Source of the DNA: Nitrospirota bacterium | GTDB lineage: Bacteria > Nitrospirota > UBA9217 | Reading direction: 5' to 3' | DNA length: 64,000 nt | NCBI GenBank assembly: GCA_020052615.1 | Contig: JAGVOT010000031.1 | Coordinates: 1-64,000, forward strand | Shown: positions 8,925-18,181 of the stretch, one piece after another | Position numbering within the stretch: position 1 is the first letter of the stretch | How the letters are laid out: each line of letters begins with the position of its first letter | Notes under the pieces: generated by a model | What the model saw: the letters and a program-made list of their open reading frames with translations, nothing else | Database searches by the model: none | What the model was told of the DNA's origin: nothing | Position numbers and translations under genes: made by a program

Positions 8925-10829
8925 CTATTCCTTCACGAGGGTGAACTTGCCGTCCTCGATCATGATGAAGAAGAGCTTCTTCTGGGATTCTCCGCTTCCC
9001 ATGAACGACGTCGATCCGGAGATGCCCGGGAAGTCGCGAAGGTTCAGAAGCCCGTCCCTGATCGTCGTGGGCGTGTCCTTTTTCTCCTTCAACAGGGCGA
9101 GGACCATGGAGGCGGCATCATACGCCTGGGCAGAGAGGATGTCGGGTTCTTCCTGGTAGGCGGAGCGGTATGCATCCACAACGGCCTTGACCGCGGGCTC
9201 CGGATTCTCCGGGTAGAAGCCGTCCACGATGACGGCGCCTTCGGCATGGCGGCCGGCGCGCTCGATCAGGTCGGGCGTGTGCCAGTTGTTGGAACCGATG
9301 ATCGCTTTTCCGGTTATGTTGTAGAACGCCAGCTGGGGGAGCAGCAGGCCGACCTTTTCCGCGTAGCCGGGAAGGTACAGGGCGTCGAAGGTAGGTATGT
9401 ACATCTGGAACAGCTTCTTCCGTTCCTTGTCGTCGTCGGGGATCGGTATCTTCTGGGACCGCAGATCGATCTCGATGAGCTTCCGGATGAAGGGGCCGAA
9501 ATCATTTGTTTCCGGGGGATACATGATGGTCGCGAGGATCTCGGCCTTCCGGGCGAGATCGCGGGTGAAAACGCGGGCGAGGTCCCTGCCATAGGGATCC
9601 TCGGGAGCGAAGATCACGAACTTCCTGAGTTTCTGTTTGAGGCCATACTCGGCGGCGGCGGCGGCCTGGGTCGCGTTGGTGAGGGCGTTCCGGAAAAGCC
9701 ACGGGCTCAGCTCGATCAGGCCCGCGCCCGGAGCGGTCGGCGTGAAGACAGGCAGCTGGACCTTCGCGAGCGACGGCGCCAGAGCCTCGACCTCACGGGA
9801 CAGAAGCGGCCCGATAACGGCCACGACGTTCTTTGTTGCAAGCTCGTTCAGCCCGGCAACGGTCCTGTCGGGCGAACCTTCCGTATCTTTCACGACGAGT
9901 TCAACGCGGTTCTCGGGGTTCTGGATATTATAGGACAGGACCGCGAGTTGGATCCCCTTGAGCACGCGGTCGCCGAAGAACGAGGCTGGTCCCGTCTGCG
10001 GGACCAGGACGCCAACGTTGTACCGCGGCGCCGTGAGCCCTGCAGTGGCCTGGGCCATCAGGATCTCTGCCCGGGTCTTTTCCGGATGGGCGGGGAACGC
10101 TGCCAGGAACCTTTTTGCCGCCTCGATGGCGTCCGAGTAGTTCCGCTGTTCGATCTGGAGCCCGGCAAGCCGCAGGAGCGCGGCGTCCGATGGAAAGGCC
10201 GTACCGGCGGCGAGCGTCTTGAGCTCGCTTTCCGACAGGTTCTTCTCGACGATCTCGCGGATGCGGTCTCTGTAGCCCGGCCGCTGCTTTTCGGGCGCGT
10301 TCTCCGACAGATACACGAACTCCCGGAGGGCGGCAGGATAGTTCTGCCTGATCACATAGGCGGTGGAGAGCATCTCGGCGATGCGCCGGAGCTTCGCCGG
10401 TTCGGTGATCCTGCTCCGGTCCTCGAGGTTGTCAATGGCGAGGTCGTACTCCTTCAATTCGAAGTAGCACAGGCCGATCTTGTATTTCGCCTCGCCGATG
10501 AGCGAAGAAGCCGGATATCCCTCGATGAGCTTCTTGTAATAATTGAGCGCCTGCTTGTAGTTCCTGGTGGTTAGCTGGATCTCTCCCATGAGGGAGAGGG
10601 CCCGGTCGGTATGCCTGCTCTCGGGGTAGGTGGTGAAGAAACCCTCCACAGCCTTTTTTGCCTGATCATACTGTTTTTTGGCAAAGAGGGTCTCGGCGTG
10701 GTCGATGAGCGCCTGGGCGTCCTTCTCCCATTGCGGCTCCGGGGCGAGCGCGGGCGCGCAGCCCAGCGAGGCGGTCAGGGCGATGAGCAGGAGCATCGCC
10801 GACAGGACGATGACGGGCCTCGACAGCAT
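8925..10829 (-). CDS. LpoA-like lipoprotein: TPR plus periplasmic ligand-binding domain
   Basis: The 634-residue protein starts with a lipoprotein signal (lipobox LGC, Cys24). TPR-like helical repeats follow at about 30-250 (DQAKKAVEGFFTTYPESRHT, then ALNYYKKLIEGYPASS). From about 265 it has a periplasmic-binding-protein fold of the branched-chain amino-acid type (YNVGVLVPQTGPASFFGD, AVIGPLLSREV). This architecture matches LpoA, the outer-membrane activator of a penicillin-binding protein. A ligand-sensing role is the alternative. It is flanked by two copies of the 114-bp repeat. Confidence 0.85.
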   Translation of the reverse strand: MLSRPVIVLSAMLLLIALTASLGCAPALAPEPQWEKDAQALIDHAETLFAKKQYDQAKKAVEGFFTTYPESRHTDRALSLMGEIQLTTRNYKQALNYYKKLIEGYPASSLIGEAKYKIGLCYFELKEYDLAIDNLEDRSRITEPAKLRRIAEMLSTAYVIRQNYPAALREFVYLSENAPEKQRPGYRDRIREIVEKNLSESELKTLAAGTAFPSDAALLRLAGLQIEQRNYSDAIEAAKRFLAAFPAHPEKTRAEILMAQATAGLTAPRYNVGVLVPQTGPASFFGDRVLKGIQLAVLSYNIQNPENRVELVVKDTEGSPDRTVAGLNELATKNVVAVIGPLLSREVEALAPSLAKVQLPVFTPTAPGAGLIELSPWLFRNALTNATQAAAAAEYGLKQKLRKFVIFAPEDPYGRDLARVFTRDLARKAEILATIMYPPETNDFGPFIRKLIEIDLRSQKIPIPDDDKERKKLFQMYIPTFDALYLPGYAEKVGLLLPQLAFYNITGKAIIGSNNWHTPDLIERAGRHAEGAVIVDGFYPENPEPAVKAVVDAYRSAYQEEPDILSAQAYDAASMVLALLKEKKDTPTTIRDGLLNLRDFPGISGSTSFMGSGESQKKLFFIMIEDGKFTLVKE

Positions 10830-10833
10830 CAGG

Positions 10834-10944
10834 TTATTTCGCCTTCTTTGCAGCAGCCTCTGCTTTGGCCGCCTTGGTGCGCGCTTTCAGGGTCTCGGCT
10901 TTCCGCTTCCGCCTGCGTCGCAATTCTCTCTCTCTTTCACGCAC
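10834..10944 (-). CDS. Very small basic protein (36 aa), unknown function
   Basis: A GTG at 10944 lies 10 bp after AGGAG and opens a frame of 36 residues: alternating Arg/Glu at the start (REREREL), then RRRRKRK and an Ala/Lys helix. It ends 4 bp before the LpoA-like gene. The strong ribosome site and adjacency favour a real small gene. The composition suggests a nucleic-acid- or ribosome-associated peptide, but this is inference. Confidence 0.5.
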   Translation of the reverse strand: MRERERELRRRRKRKAETLKARTKAAKAEAAAKKAK

Positions 10945-11018
10945 TGGTATGGTTCTCCTTTTTACGAAAATGGCCGATGAAATCAGCCTGCACACTATAA
11001 CGAAGACGGGCAGATTTG

Positions 11019-11132
11019 TCAATCCCTGCGAATTGGAATCCCCCGGCTCCCGCCGGGGGAGGAATGCGGAATTCGCGGGAGGCCGCGTTCTTAAAGGGAG
11101 CCAGCGGCTCCTGCCGGTGGGGGCTCCGCTAA
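11019..11132. repeat. 114-bp hairpin-rich dispersed repeat, copy B
   Basis: Copy B of the 8706-8819 element, same strand orientation and nearly identical throughout. The two copies bracket the LpoA-like gene and the small basic gene. Confidence 0.85.
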
Positions 11133-11267
11133 GGATGAAAGCTTGTCGTCAGTCGGCAGCAGACGGCTCATAGTTGTCAGTCAGGGCCACAGGGGCAGCG
11201 GGAACCTCATCTTTGCGTTCAGGACATCCGACTGTCGACTATCGGCATTTTTTGACCGTTTTTTCCC

Positions 11268-11296
11268 TTGATTTATTCAGGCTGATAGATTAGATT
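11268..11296 (+). promoter_or_regulatory. Sigma-70 promoter of the tRNA-Ala gene
   Basis: TTGATT (11268-11273) and TAGATT (11291-11296) are 17 bp apart. Transcription would begin near 11303, some 17 bp before the tRNA. Confidence 0.6.
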
Positions 11297-11319
11297 ATGT
11301 CCTGTCGTTCAGCCTGTAG

Positions 11320-11395
<76 letters not shown>

Positions 11396-11418
11396 TTTCT
11401 TCATTCACAGCGTAAAGC

Positions 11419-11452
11419 AAAGCCTTGCATGATGACCATGCAAGGCTTTTTG
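11419..11452. terminator. Intrinsic terminator, possibly bidirectional
   Basis: A perfect 13-bp stem AAAGCCTTGCATG / CATGCAAGGCTTT with loop ATGAC is followed by a T run. It ends the tRNA transcript. The opposite strand also ends in a T-rich flank, so it may serve the converging permease operon ending at 11488. Confidence 0.9.
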
Positions 11453-11487
11453 TTTATCAGCGGGTGACGAGTGATTTGTGTGCCGGA

Positions 11488-12654
11488 CTACGACGTTCTG
11501 AGCGCTTCCACAATATTCATCCGCGCTGCGCGGAACGCAGGCAGCACTCCGCCGACCAGTCCCATGAAGAGCGAGAAGGCGAGCGACTGGATAATGATGT
11601 CCGGCGTGAGGGTGAAGGAGAAGGCCAGCTCCGAGAAGGTCTGCCAGTTGACGGTCGAGATGGTGAGGAACTGCAGGAACGACGATACGAAAATGCCCGC
11701 GAGACCTCCCGCGAGGCCCAGGAGCAGGGACTCCAGGAGGAACACGATCATGATGCTCCGTCTGCGGAAGCCCAGGGCCCGGAGCGTGCCGATCTCGGCG
11801 GTGCGGTTGGCCACGGCCGCGTACATGGTGATCATGGCGCCGATGACCGCGCCAAGGGAGAAGATGAACGTGAGCGTCATGCCCATGATGCCGAGGAAGG
11901 TGGCCATCATCTCGGACTGGTCGCTGTAGTACTGCGTTTCGCGCTTCGCCTCCACGGTGAGGCGCGGGTCCGCTTCGATCCGCTCCTTTACCTTCGGGAA
12001 CTCCAACCTGTTTCGCAGGCGGAAGATTACCGATGAGTAAACAGGCCGCCGGAAGGCCTGCATGAGCTGGTCCGCGTCCCCCCATATCTCCGAGCTGAAG
12101 CCCGTCGTGCCCGCGTCGAAGGTACCCACCACGGTCCAGTCCCGCATGCCGAACCGCAGTGTCTCGCCGATCCCGCCGCCCTTGAACCGCTTCGCCACGC
12201 TCTGTCCGGCGATCACTTCGGACGATCCCGGCCGGGGCATATGGCCCTCGACGAGCTTCACCTGCGGCCGCAGGGCGAGCGACGTTACGCTGACGCCCCG
12301 GATCACCACGTTCGACGGCTTGTCGGTGCCGCGCTTGGGCAGGGAGATGAGGACGACGATCTCCTTGGCCAGGAGCTGCCTGCCGTCCGTGCCGACGGCG
12401 ATCTCGGGCTGGGTCTCGATCACGGCCGCCTGGCCCCGGTCCACGCCGCTCTGGACCTCGGACTGCGAGGCCTTGCGGATCACAACGACGTTGTCCGGCG
12501 AGCCGGTCTCGACCAGTGTCTTCCTGAGCCCCGCCGCCAGCATCAGCGTTGCCGCGAAAACGAAGACCACGAGCGCCATGCCCGATGCGGTCAGCACCGT
12601 GGTGAGCCGGCGGGTCCAGAGGTTCCGGAAACTATAGGAGAATGGTATAGCCAT
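11488..12654 (-). CDS. ABC transporter permease, FtsX/MacB family (second permease)
   Basis: The 388-residue protein has the MacB-type topology: an N-terminal helix (LTTVLTASGMALVVFVFAA), a large periplasmic domain of about 230 residues, and three C-terminal helices with the FtsX core (EIGTLRALGFRRRSIMIVF). It belongs with the permease at 12866, the ATPase at 14224 and the adaptor at 14980. Two distinct permeases plus an adaptor suggest a heterodimeric envelope export or lipid-extraction complex. The cargo is unknown. Confidence 0.88.
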   Translation of the reverse strand: MAIPFSYSFRNLWTRRLTTVLTASGMALVVFVFAATLMLAAGLRKTLVETGSPDNVVVIRKASQSEVQSGVDRGQAAVIETQPEIAVGTDGRQLLAKEIVVLISLPKRGTDKPSNVVIRGVSVTSLALRPQVKLVEGHMPRPGSSEVIAGQSVAKRFKGGGIGETLRFGMRDWTVVGTFDAGTTGFSSEIWGDADQLMQAFRRPVYSSVIFRLRNRLEFPKVKERIEADPRLTVEAKRETQYYSDQSEMMATFLGIMGMTLTFIFSLGAVIGAMITMYAAVANRTAEIGTLRALGFRRRSIMIVFLLESLLLGLAGGLAGIFVSSFLQFLTISTVNWQTFSELAFSFTLTPDIIIQSLAFSLFMGLVGGVLPAFRAARMNIVEALRTS

Positions 12655-12667
12655 AAATATTAGACTA

Positions 12668-12850
12668 CAAGATCAAAACCTTTGACACTGAAGGAGCGGA
12701 TAAACAGCGGATAAAACCGGAATGAACCCGCCGTTGTCACAGGCCCGACCGCAGATCAAAACTTTTGACGCGGAAGAAAGGAAGAACGTCGGTAAAGTCG
12801 GAATAAATCCGCCGTGATCAGAGGCCTTTATCCGCTTTGATCTGTGACAA
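12668..12850. repeat. Two direct degenerate ~65-bp repeats with inverted tail
   Basis: Between the two permease genes, AGATCAAAACCTTTGACACT... (12668) and AGATCAAAACTTTTGACGCG... (12753) begin two related segments, each ending in a CCGCCGT. The stretch TTTATCCGCTTTGATCTGTGAC (about 12826-12847) is their partial inverse. No gene is visible here. Confidence 0.6.
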
Positions 12851-12865
12851 AAAATTTCAAGGTTT

Positions 12866-14023
12866 CTATGCTATTCTTCTCAATCCATCGGCGATGTTGA
12901 TGGTCGCGCCGCGCCAGGTCGGGAACACGCCGGCGACCGCCCCGACGACGAACGCTGCCAGCAGGTCGAGATAGATGGTCTCGGCCGTGATGCGGAAGAC
13001 CGGGACGAACTGGCTCAGCGTCCGGCCGATCCCCTGAGCAGCCGGGAAGGAGAGCGCCACGCCCAGGCAGCCTCCGGCCATGGCGAGGACGAGCGACTCG
13101 CCGAACACGACGCCCGCCACGTGCCATCCCCCGAAGCCCAGGGTCTTCATCGTGGCGTACTCGGCGATGCGCTCCCGGGCCGTCATGGCCATGGTGTTCG
13201 CGGCAACGACCATGATGATCACAATGACCACGTAGGACACGAGCCGGATGGCGACGATGATGGCCTCGGTCATGGACACGAAGCTCATCTGGAACGCCCG
13301 CTCGGTCTCGGTGAGCGTCTCGGCCAGGGAGTTCTTGAACATGCCGTCGACGAAGAGCGACACTTCAGCCGCCAGGTCCGGGCTGGCGAGGCCCAGGATG
13401 TAGAAGCCAACCTGGTCGGCCCGGCGCGGCGTGGTCTTTCGGACGGACTCGTTCAGGTAGTCCCAGTGGAAAAAGAACTGGGTCTCGTCGGTGGTGCGCT
13501 GGCTGCCATCGTACACGCCGCGCACCACGAACTCCCAGTCGCCGGGGAAGATGGTGCCGCGCAGCGTTACCGCGTCCCCTCTATTCCAGCCGAATCGCTC
13601 CGACAACTTCCTGCCCACGACGCAGCCCTTCCGGTCCACGAGGAACGCCTTCCGTTCCTCCGGCGTGAGCACGAATTCGGGATAAAGTTCCAGGTAGGTC
13701 TTCGGCTCCACGGCGAAGTTCGGGAAAAAGTTTTTCTCATCAATATAAACGCCGCCGAACCAGTTGCCGTATGAGACCGCAGTGACGCCGGGAACCTGGC
13801 GGATCTTCTCTTGGTACGACGCGGGCAGGAGGAAGACGAGGGAGATGGCGTTCCGCGTGACGAGCCGGGAGGCCGAGGACGACTCAACGCCGAGGTACCA
13901 GGCAGCGACGAGGGTGCGCAGGAGCCCGAAGGCCAGCACAGCGATGGCAACGCCCACGACCGTGAGCGACGACCTGAGCTTGTGTCGCATGGCGTTCCGG
14001 AAGATGAGCTTCAGCATGAACAT
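12866..14023 (-). CDS. ABC transporter permease, FtsX/MacB family (first permease)
   Basis: The start chosen is the ATG at 14023, seven bases after a GGAG, which gives 385 residues beginning MFMLKLIFRNAMRHKLRSS. The upstream extension is not signal-like. It has a short cytoplasmic helix, one membrane segment, a long periplasmic domain and three C-terminal helices with the FtsX signature (IAEYATMKTLGFGGWHVAGV). It pairs with the permease at 11488 in one operon with the ATPase and the adaptor. Confidence 0.88.
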   Translation of the reverse strand: MFMLKLIFRNAMRHKLRSSLTVVGVAIAVLAFGLLRTLVAAWYLGVESSSASRLVTRNAISLVFLLPASYQEKIRQVPGVTAVSYGNWFGGVYIDEKNFFPNFAVEPKTYLELYPEFVLTPEERKAFLVDRKGCVVGRKLSERFGWNRGDAVTLRGTIFPGDWEFVVRGVYDGSQRTTDETQFFFHWDYLNESVRKTTPRRADQVGFYILGLASPDLAAEVSLFVDGMFKNSLAETLTETERAFQMSFVSMTEAIIVAIRLVSYVVIVIIMVVAANTMAMTARERIAEYATMKTLGFGGWHVAGVVFGESLVLAMAGGCLGVALSFPAAQGIGRTLSQFVPVFRITAETIYLDLLAAFVVGAVAGVFPTWRGATINIADGLRRIA

Positions 14024-14078
14024 GCACGGGCTCCTGAATGAAACTTCACGAACCAGGAAGGGCGAAAAACCGATCTTA

Positions 14079-14210
14079 CTACAGAGGCACAGAGGGCACG
14101 GAGAACGGCAAGACGACTGGAACAAAGAGATCGAAAATGCAGATGCCTCGCTTTTTAGTAGGGTATGCTTTCTTCACTGGTTTTCTCCGTGTCTCTGTGC
14201 CTCTGTGGTG
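14079..14210. repeat. CACAGAGGCACAGAG inverted-repeat element
   Basis: Left arm CAGAGGCACAGAGGGCACGG (about 14082-14101) and right arm CCGTGTCTCTGTGCCTCTGT (about 14187-14206) are inverse copies about 27 bp long, enclosing some 75 bp without a gene. The same arm sequence recurs at 8617 and 24021-24080. It lies inside the efflux operon between ATPase and permease. Confidence 0.75.
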
Positions 14211-14223
14211 AATGGCTTAGCCG

Positions 14224-14925
14224 TTACCGGCCACTATCGCTCATCACGCCCTTTTCGAGATGGCGGACCAGATGTGCCCGCTCCGCTGCCCTGGGATCAT
14301 GAGTGACCATGATGATGGTCTTTCCGAATTCCCTGTTCAACCGGCCCATGAGTCCCAGCACGTCTTCGGCCGAGACCCGGTCGAGGTCTCCCGTGGGCTC
14401 GTCGGCCACGAGGATCGTCGGGTCCGTGACTACGGCGCGGGCGATGGCGACCCGCTGCTGCTGTCCGCCCGAGAGCTGGGAGGGGTAATGGTCCATGCGG
14501 TCCTGGAGGTTCACTACGGCAAGGGCCGTCTCGACATGTTCGCGCCGCTCCCTGCGCGAAAGCCCGGTGAGCAGGAGCGGCAGCTCCACGTTCTCGTAGG
14601 CCGTAAGCACCGGCATGAGGTTGTAGAACTGGAAGATGAAACCCACGTTGACGGCGCGCCACTGCGCGAGGTCGGTCTCGGAGAGCGACGAGATGTCCAC
14701 GCCGCCGACGGTCACCGTACCGCTATCGGCCTTGTCGATGCCGGCAAGGATGTTGAGCAATGTGCTCTTGCCCGACCCGGACGGCCCCATGAGCGCGAGG
14801 AACTCGCCTTCGCAGATCTCGAACGTGATGTTCTCGAGCACCGGGACGGTCTGGGCGCCCCGCTGGTAGGACTTGCTGAGGTCTTGTACGGAGACGATGT
14901 TCTGGCGGCAGGGTTGTTGTGTCAT
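14224..14925 (-). CDS. ABC transporter ATPase (LolD/MacB type)
   Basis: The 233-residue ATPase has Walker [10 protein letters not shown] (about 51-59), Q loop, signature [14 protein letters not shown] (about 152-165), Walker [13 protein letters not shown] and switch His in MVTHDPR. The [18 protein letters not shown] start and length fit the LolD/MacB subfamily, which works by mechanotransmission with FtsX-type permeases. It powers the neighbouring permease pair. Confidence 0.93.
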   Translation of the reverse strand: MTQQPCRQNIVSVQDLSKSYQRGAQTVPVLENITFEICEGEFLALMGPSGSGKSTLLNILAGIDKADSGTVTVGGVDISSLSETDLAQWRAVNVGFIFQFYNLMPVLTAYENVELPLLLTGLSRRERREHVETALAVVNLQDRMDHYPSQLSGGQQQRVAIARAVVTDPTILVADEPTGDLDRVSAEDVLGLMGRLNREFGKTIIMVTHDPRAAERAHLVRHLEKGVMSDSGR

Positions 14926-14979
14926 GGGTCAAGGGTCATGGGTCAATTGAAATGCATGGCAATTGCACTCCGCACTTCT

Positions 14980-16149
14980 CTATTGTTCCTTCCGTTTGAC
15001 GGCAGAGCCGTTCTTCAGCTTTTTCGGCGGGTTTACGACGACCTTTTCTCCCGGCTTGAGGCCGTCGTGGACCTCGATGCCGTCTCCGATCTTTTCTCCG
15101 AGGGTGACAGCAGTCTCTACGGCCTTGTCGTCCTGCACGACGAAGACGATCTGCTTTCCGTTCCGGGTGACGAGGGCCGCCGGATTCACCGCGGTCCGGG
15201 GGGATTCCTCGTCGGGTGTCATCGCCCGCTCGAGGAATGCCACGCGGGCGCTCATTTCGGGCAGGACAGCCGGGTCGCGCTCAGCGAAACGGACCTTTAC
15301 CATCACCGAGGCCTTGCTGCGGTCGGCGGTCGGTACGATCATATGCACGACGCCGCGGAACCGGCTGTCCGGCAGGGCATCGAGCTGGATCTCGCAGGGC
15401 TGGCCCGCCTTTACCTTGGAGAGGTTCGATTCCGATACGTCCACTTCGACCTGAAGGGAGGTCATGTCCGCGATGGACACGACGGCGGCCTTGGCGTTTG
15501 CCGCCGCCCCGAGGGGGGTCACGATGTCGCCGACGTCGGCGTTCTTGGTCAGCACCACCGCGTCGAAGGGCGCACGGATAAGGGTGTACTCCACGGCCAC
15601 CTGGGCCGACCGCAGGGCCGCCTCGGCGCCGGTCAAGGCGGCCTGGGCCCGCTTCTCACGCGTATCGGCCGTGTCCAGCTCGGACTGGGCGACGAATCCC
15701 TTCTCCCGCAGTTCCTTCATGCGGCCGTAGTTCTGCTGCGCATCGGTCAGTTCCGCTTTTGCACTGTTCACGGCAGCGACAGCCTGGTCGCTGGCCGCGA
15801 GGACGTCCCTGTTCTCGAGGCGCGCGATGATCTGGCCGGTGCTGACCCTGCTCCCTTCCTCCACACCGAGCCACTCGAGCCTGCCTGTCGCCTTGGATGC
15901 CACGGCAGCCTTGCGCTGGGCTACGACATACCCGCTGGCGTTCAAAAGGGTGAATGACTGGGAGGGGTAGACCCGCGCGACAATGGCGGTCTCCACCTCT
16001 ACGGCAGGATTCGCGATGAATGCGTAAATGAGGATGAGCGCGGCGAAGCTGCCGATCATGATGAGTACCCACCGGGGCAGCTTTCGTTTGCGCCGGAAGG
16101 TCGCTCCGGATTTGTCGAGTTTCAGTCTGGACAGATCGCTGTTCGTCAT
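14980..16149 (-). CDS. Periplasmic adaptor (HlyD/MacA-type membrane fusion protein)
   Basis: From the ATG at 16149 (after GAAGGAA) the product is 389 residues. It has one N-terminal anchor (WVLIMIGSFAALILIYAFI), a lipoyl-like hairpin (ASKATGRLEWLGVEEGSRVSTGQII), an alpha-helical coiled coil about 110-180 and beta-barrel domains. It would bridge the inner-membrane permeases to an outer-membrane factor; no TolC-type gene is present here. It is the first gene of the four-gene export operon. Confidence 0.9.
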   Translation of the reverse strand: MTNSDLSRLKLDKSGATFRRKRKLPRWVLIMIGSFAALILIYAFIANPAVEVETAIVARVYPSQSFTLLNASGYVVAQRKAAVASKATGRLEWLGVEEGSRVSTGQIIARLENRDVLAASDQAVAAVNSAKAELTDAQQNYGRMKELREKGFVAQSELDTADTREKRAQAALTGAEAALRSAQVAVEYTLIRAPFDAVVLTKNADVGDIVTPLGAAANAKAAVVSIADMTSLQVEVDVSESNLSKVKAGQPCEIQLDALPDSRFRGVVHMIVPTADRSKASVMVKVRFAERDPAVLPEMSARVAFLERAMTPDEESPRTAVNPAALVTRNGKQIVFVVQDDKAVETAVTLGEKIGDGIEVHDGLKPGEKVVVNPPKKLKNGSAVKRKEQ

Positions 16150-16289
16150 AGATGTTCCTTCAGGAAAGCGGTTCAATGCATGACCACTCGTTTTAATTTT
16201 CGCATAGGGTGGGGATTTGCGCAAGGGCAAAAGCGGCGGATGATGCGACGTCGGATATCGATACCGTATCAGAGGGGCGTGGCGGCCGA

Positions 16290-16940
16290 TCAGGGATTGA
16301 TCAGGTGATCGTCCGTCGAGGTCCTGCCGCCGGTCATGATGACGCGTCTGCCTTCGACCTTCAATGTGCCCTCTGCATAGAGCTGGATGGCGCGGGAGTA
16401 GACCTTGTGCTCCTGCTTCAGGATGCGTGCGGAAAGCGTGTCCTCGGTGTCACTGTCGAGGACCGGCACCACGGCCTGGATGATGATGGGGCCGGTATCC
16501 ATGCCCTCGTCCACGAAGTGCACGGTGCAACCCGAGAACTTGGCGCCATGCTCGATGGCAGCTTTCTGGACATGCAGGCCGGGGAACGACGGAAGCAGGG
16601 CGGGGTGGATGTTCATGACCCGGTTGGGGAATGCCTTGAGCAGGGTGGGCGTGATAATGCGCATGAAACCCGCCAGGCAGACGAGCTCTACGTGATGCTT
16701 CTGCAATTCCTTGACGAGCAATGCATCATAGGCATCCCGCTTTCCCTTATAGCCTGCGGCGCTTACAGGGATGGCAGGGATGTTGTGTCTCTTCGCCCGT
16801 TCGAGCGAGAAGGCGTCTGCCTGGTCGCTGATGACAACGGCAACCTGTGCGGAAAGCAAACCATTCTCAATGTTGTCGATGATGGCCTGGAGGTTGGAAC
16901 CGCGGCCGGAGACAAGAACGCCGAGCTTTATCCTTTTCAT
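16290..16940 (-). CDS. purN: Phosphoribosylglycinamide formyltransferase
   Basis: The 216-residue enzyme transfers a formyl group from 10-formyl-THF to GAR in purine synthesis. VLVSGRGSNLQAI (about 8-20) is the phosphate-binding loop, NIHPALLPSFPG contains the catalytic Asn-x-His, and FVDEGMDTGPI contains the catalytic Asp. Length is normal. It lies just downstream of purM on the same strand, the usual purMN order. Confidence 0.96.
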   Translation of the reverse strand: MKRIKLGVLVSGRGSNLQAIIDNIENGLLSAQVAVVISDQADAFSLERAKRHNIPAIPVSAAGYKGKRDAYDALLVKELQKHHVELVCLAGFMRIITPTLLKAFPNRVMNIHPALLPSFPGLHVQKAAIEHGAKFSGCTVHFVDEGMDTGPIIIQAVVPVLDSDTEDTLSARILKQEHKVYSRAIQLYAEGTLKVEGRRVIMTGGRTSTDDHLINP

Positions 16941-16997
16941 GCTTGCTCCCTGGTGTTGACCGTCTCAACCGATCGTTCGGCGAAGTTCAACATAGCT

Positions 16998-17075
16998 GGA
17001 AGGTAAGAGGGAAAGAACGTATCATGTTGGGAACTTGAGAAGCGAAGAGGGTTTTTCCTACCTTCTACCTTCATC
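16998..17075. repeat. GGAAGGTAAGAGGG array running into the purM stop
   Basis: Direct units (GGAAGGTAAGAGGGAAAG) are followed by an inverse arm (TTTCCTACCTTCTACCTTC) that overlaps the last codons of purM (GAAGGTAGAAGGTAG). It is the same unit as at 2104-2203. Confidence 0.6.
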
Positions 17076-18101
17076 TTCGAGGTACTTCACGATCTGCCTG
17101 CCCTTCACGATCTCACCGACGTGAAATGCCTTCTCGCCCAGTTTGGCTGCTTTCTTGATGACCGCTGCCACCTGTTTCTTCGGAACGGCGATGACCATGC
17201 CCAGCCCCATGTTGAAGGCGCGGTACATTTCACTGTCGTCGACGCCGGATTTTTTCTGGAGGAGCTTGAAGATGGGCGGGATGTCCCAGGTCTTTTTCCG
17301 GATGAGTGCCTGCGCGCCCTTGGGGAGCATGCGGGGGGTGTTCTCGGTGATGCCGCCGCCGGTGATGTGCGCCATGCCGCGGATGTCGAAATCCTTCATG
17401 AGCGCCATGATCGTCTTTGCGTAGATCTTCGTCGGGGTGAGCAGCACCTCGCCGAGGGTGCCCTTCCCGAGCTCCGTCAGGGTATCGTCCACGCCGTACC
17501 CGGCCCTTTCGAGCAGGACCTTCCGGACGAGCGAGTAGCCGTTGCTGTGAAGCCCCGAGGACGCAAGGCCGATGAGCTGGTCGCCGGTCTTTATCCGGGA
17601 GCCGTTGATGATGTTCTTTCGCTCCACCACGCCCACGGCGAAACCGGCGAGGTCGTATTCATCCTCGCCGTAGAACGACGGCATCTCGGCTGTCTCGCCG
17701 CCGATGAGCGCACAGCCCGCCTGTTTGCACCCGTCCGCAATGCCTTTGACGACCCCGGCATGGTCCTCGGGTTTCAGTTTTCCCGTGGCGAAGTAGTCCA
17801 GGAAAAAGAGGGGCTCTGCACCCTGAACAACAATATCGTTGACGCACATGGCGACCAGGTCGATGCCTACGGTGTCGTGCCTGTTCATCAGGAAGGCGAT
17901 CTTGAGCTTTGTTCCTACTCCGTCGGTGCCTGATACGAGAACGGGATTCTTGTACTTCTTCAGGGCGAAGAGGCCGCCGAAACCGCCGATGTCCGTCAGG
18001 ACCTCAGGGCGTAGCGTGGATTTGACGAAGGGCTTGATCTTCTGAACAAAAAGATCGCCGGCATCGATATCTACCCCTGCGTCCTTGTAGGTTATGGCCA
18101 T
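17058..18101 (-). CDS. purM: Phosphoribosylformylglycinamidine cyclo-ligase (AIR synthase)
   Basis: The 347-residue enzyme converts FGAM to AIR with ATP. Family motifs are visible: [13 protein letters not shown] (about 57-69), GGETAEMP (about 136) and [16 protein letters not shown] (about 246). Length is standard. The last residues before the stop (EGRR) are encoded by the inverted arm of the intergenic repeat. It starts the purMN unit, from the promoter at 18182-18210. Confidence 0.96.
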   Translation of the reverse strand: MAITYKDAGVDIDAGDLFVQKIKPFVKSTLRPEVLTDIGGFGGLFALKKYKNPVLVSGTDGVGTKLKIAFLMNRHDTVGIDLVAMCVNDIVVQGAEPLFFLDYFATGKLKPEDHAGVVKGIADGCKQAGCALIGGETAEMPSFYGEDEYDLAGFAVGVVERKNIINGSRIKTGDQLIGLASSGLHSNGYSLVRKVLLERAGYGVDDTLTELGKGTLGEVLLTPTKIYAKTIMALMKDFDIRGMAHITGGGITENTPRMLPKGAQALIRKKTWDIPPIFKLLQKKSGVDDSEMYRAFNMGLGMVIAVPKKQVAAVIKKAAKLGEKAFHVGEIVKGRQIVKYLEDEGRR

Positions 18102-18181
18102 TGTTCTCCTCTAACTACTTGAAATAAATAAAAAAATAGAATATCAGTCCCGACCCTTGGTTTCTGGCCAAAATCGGTACG

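Noticed and set aside
9246-10574. 442-codon plus-strand frame over the LpoA-like gene
   Set aside because: Antisense shadow; the minus-strand frame has a lipobox, TPRs and a binding-protein fold.
11133-11319. Integration site at the tRNA-Ala gene
   Set aside because: No integrase and no repeated tRNA 3' end are found in the window.
14260-15957. Long open frame on the plus strand over the ATPase and adaptor genes
   Set aside because: It is antisense to two clear ABC efflux genes, with no motifs and a composition typical of a GC-rich shadow frame.
18102-18181. Purine riboswitch before purM
   Set aside because: The leader is short and lacks the three-helix junction core.
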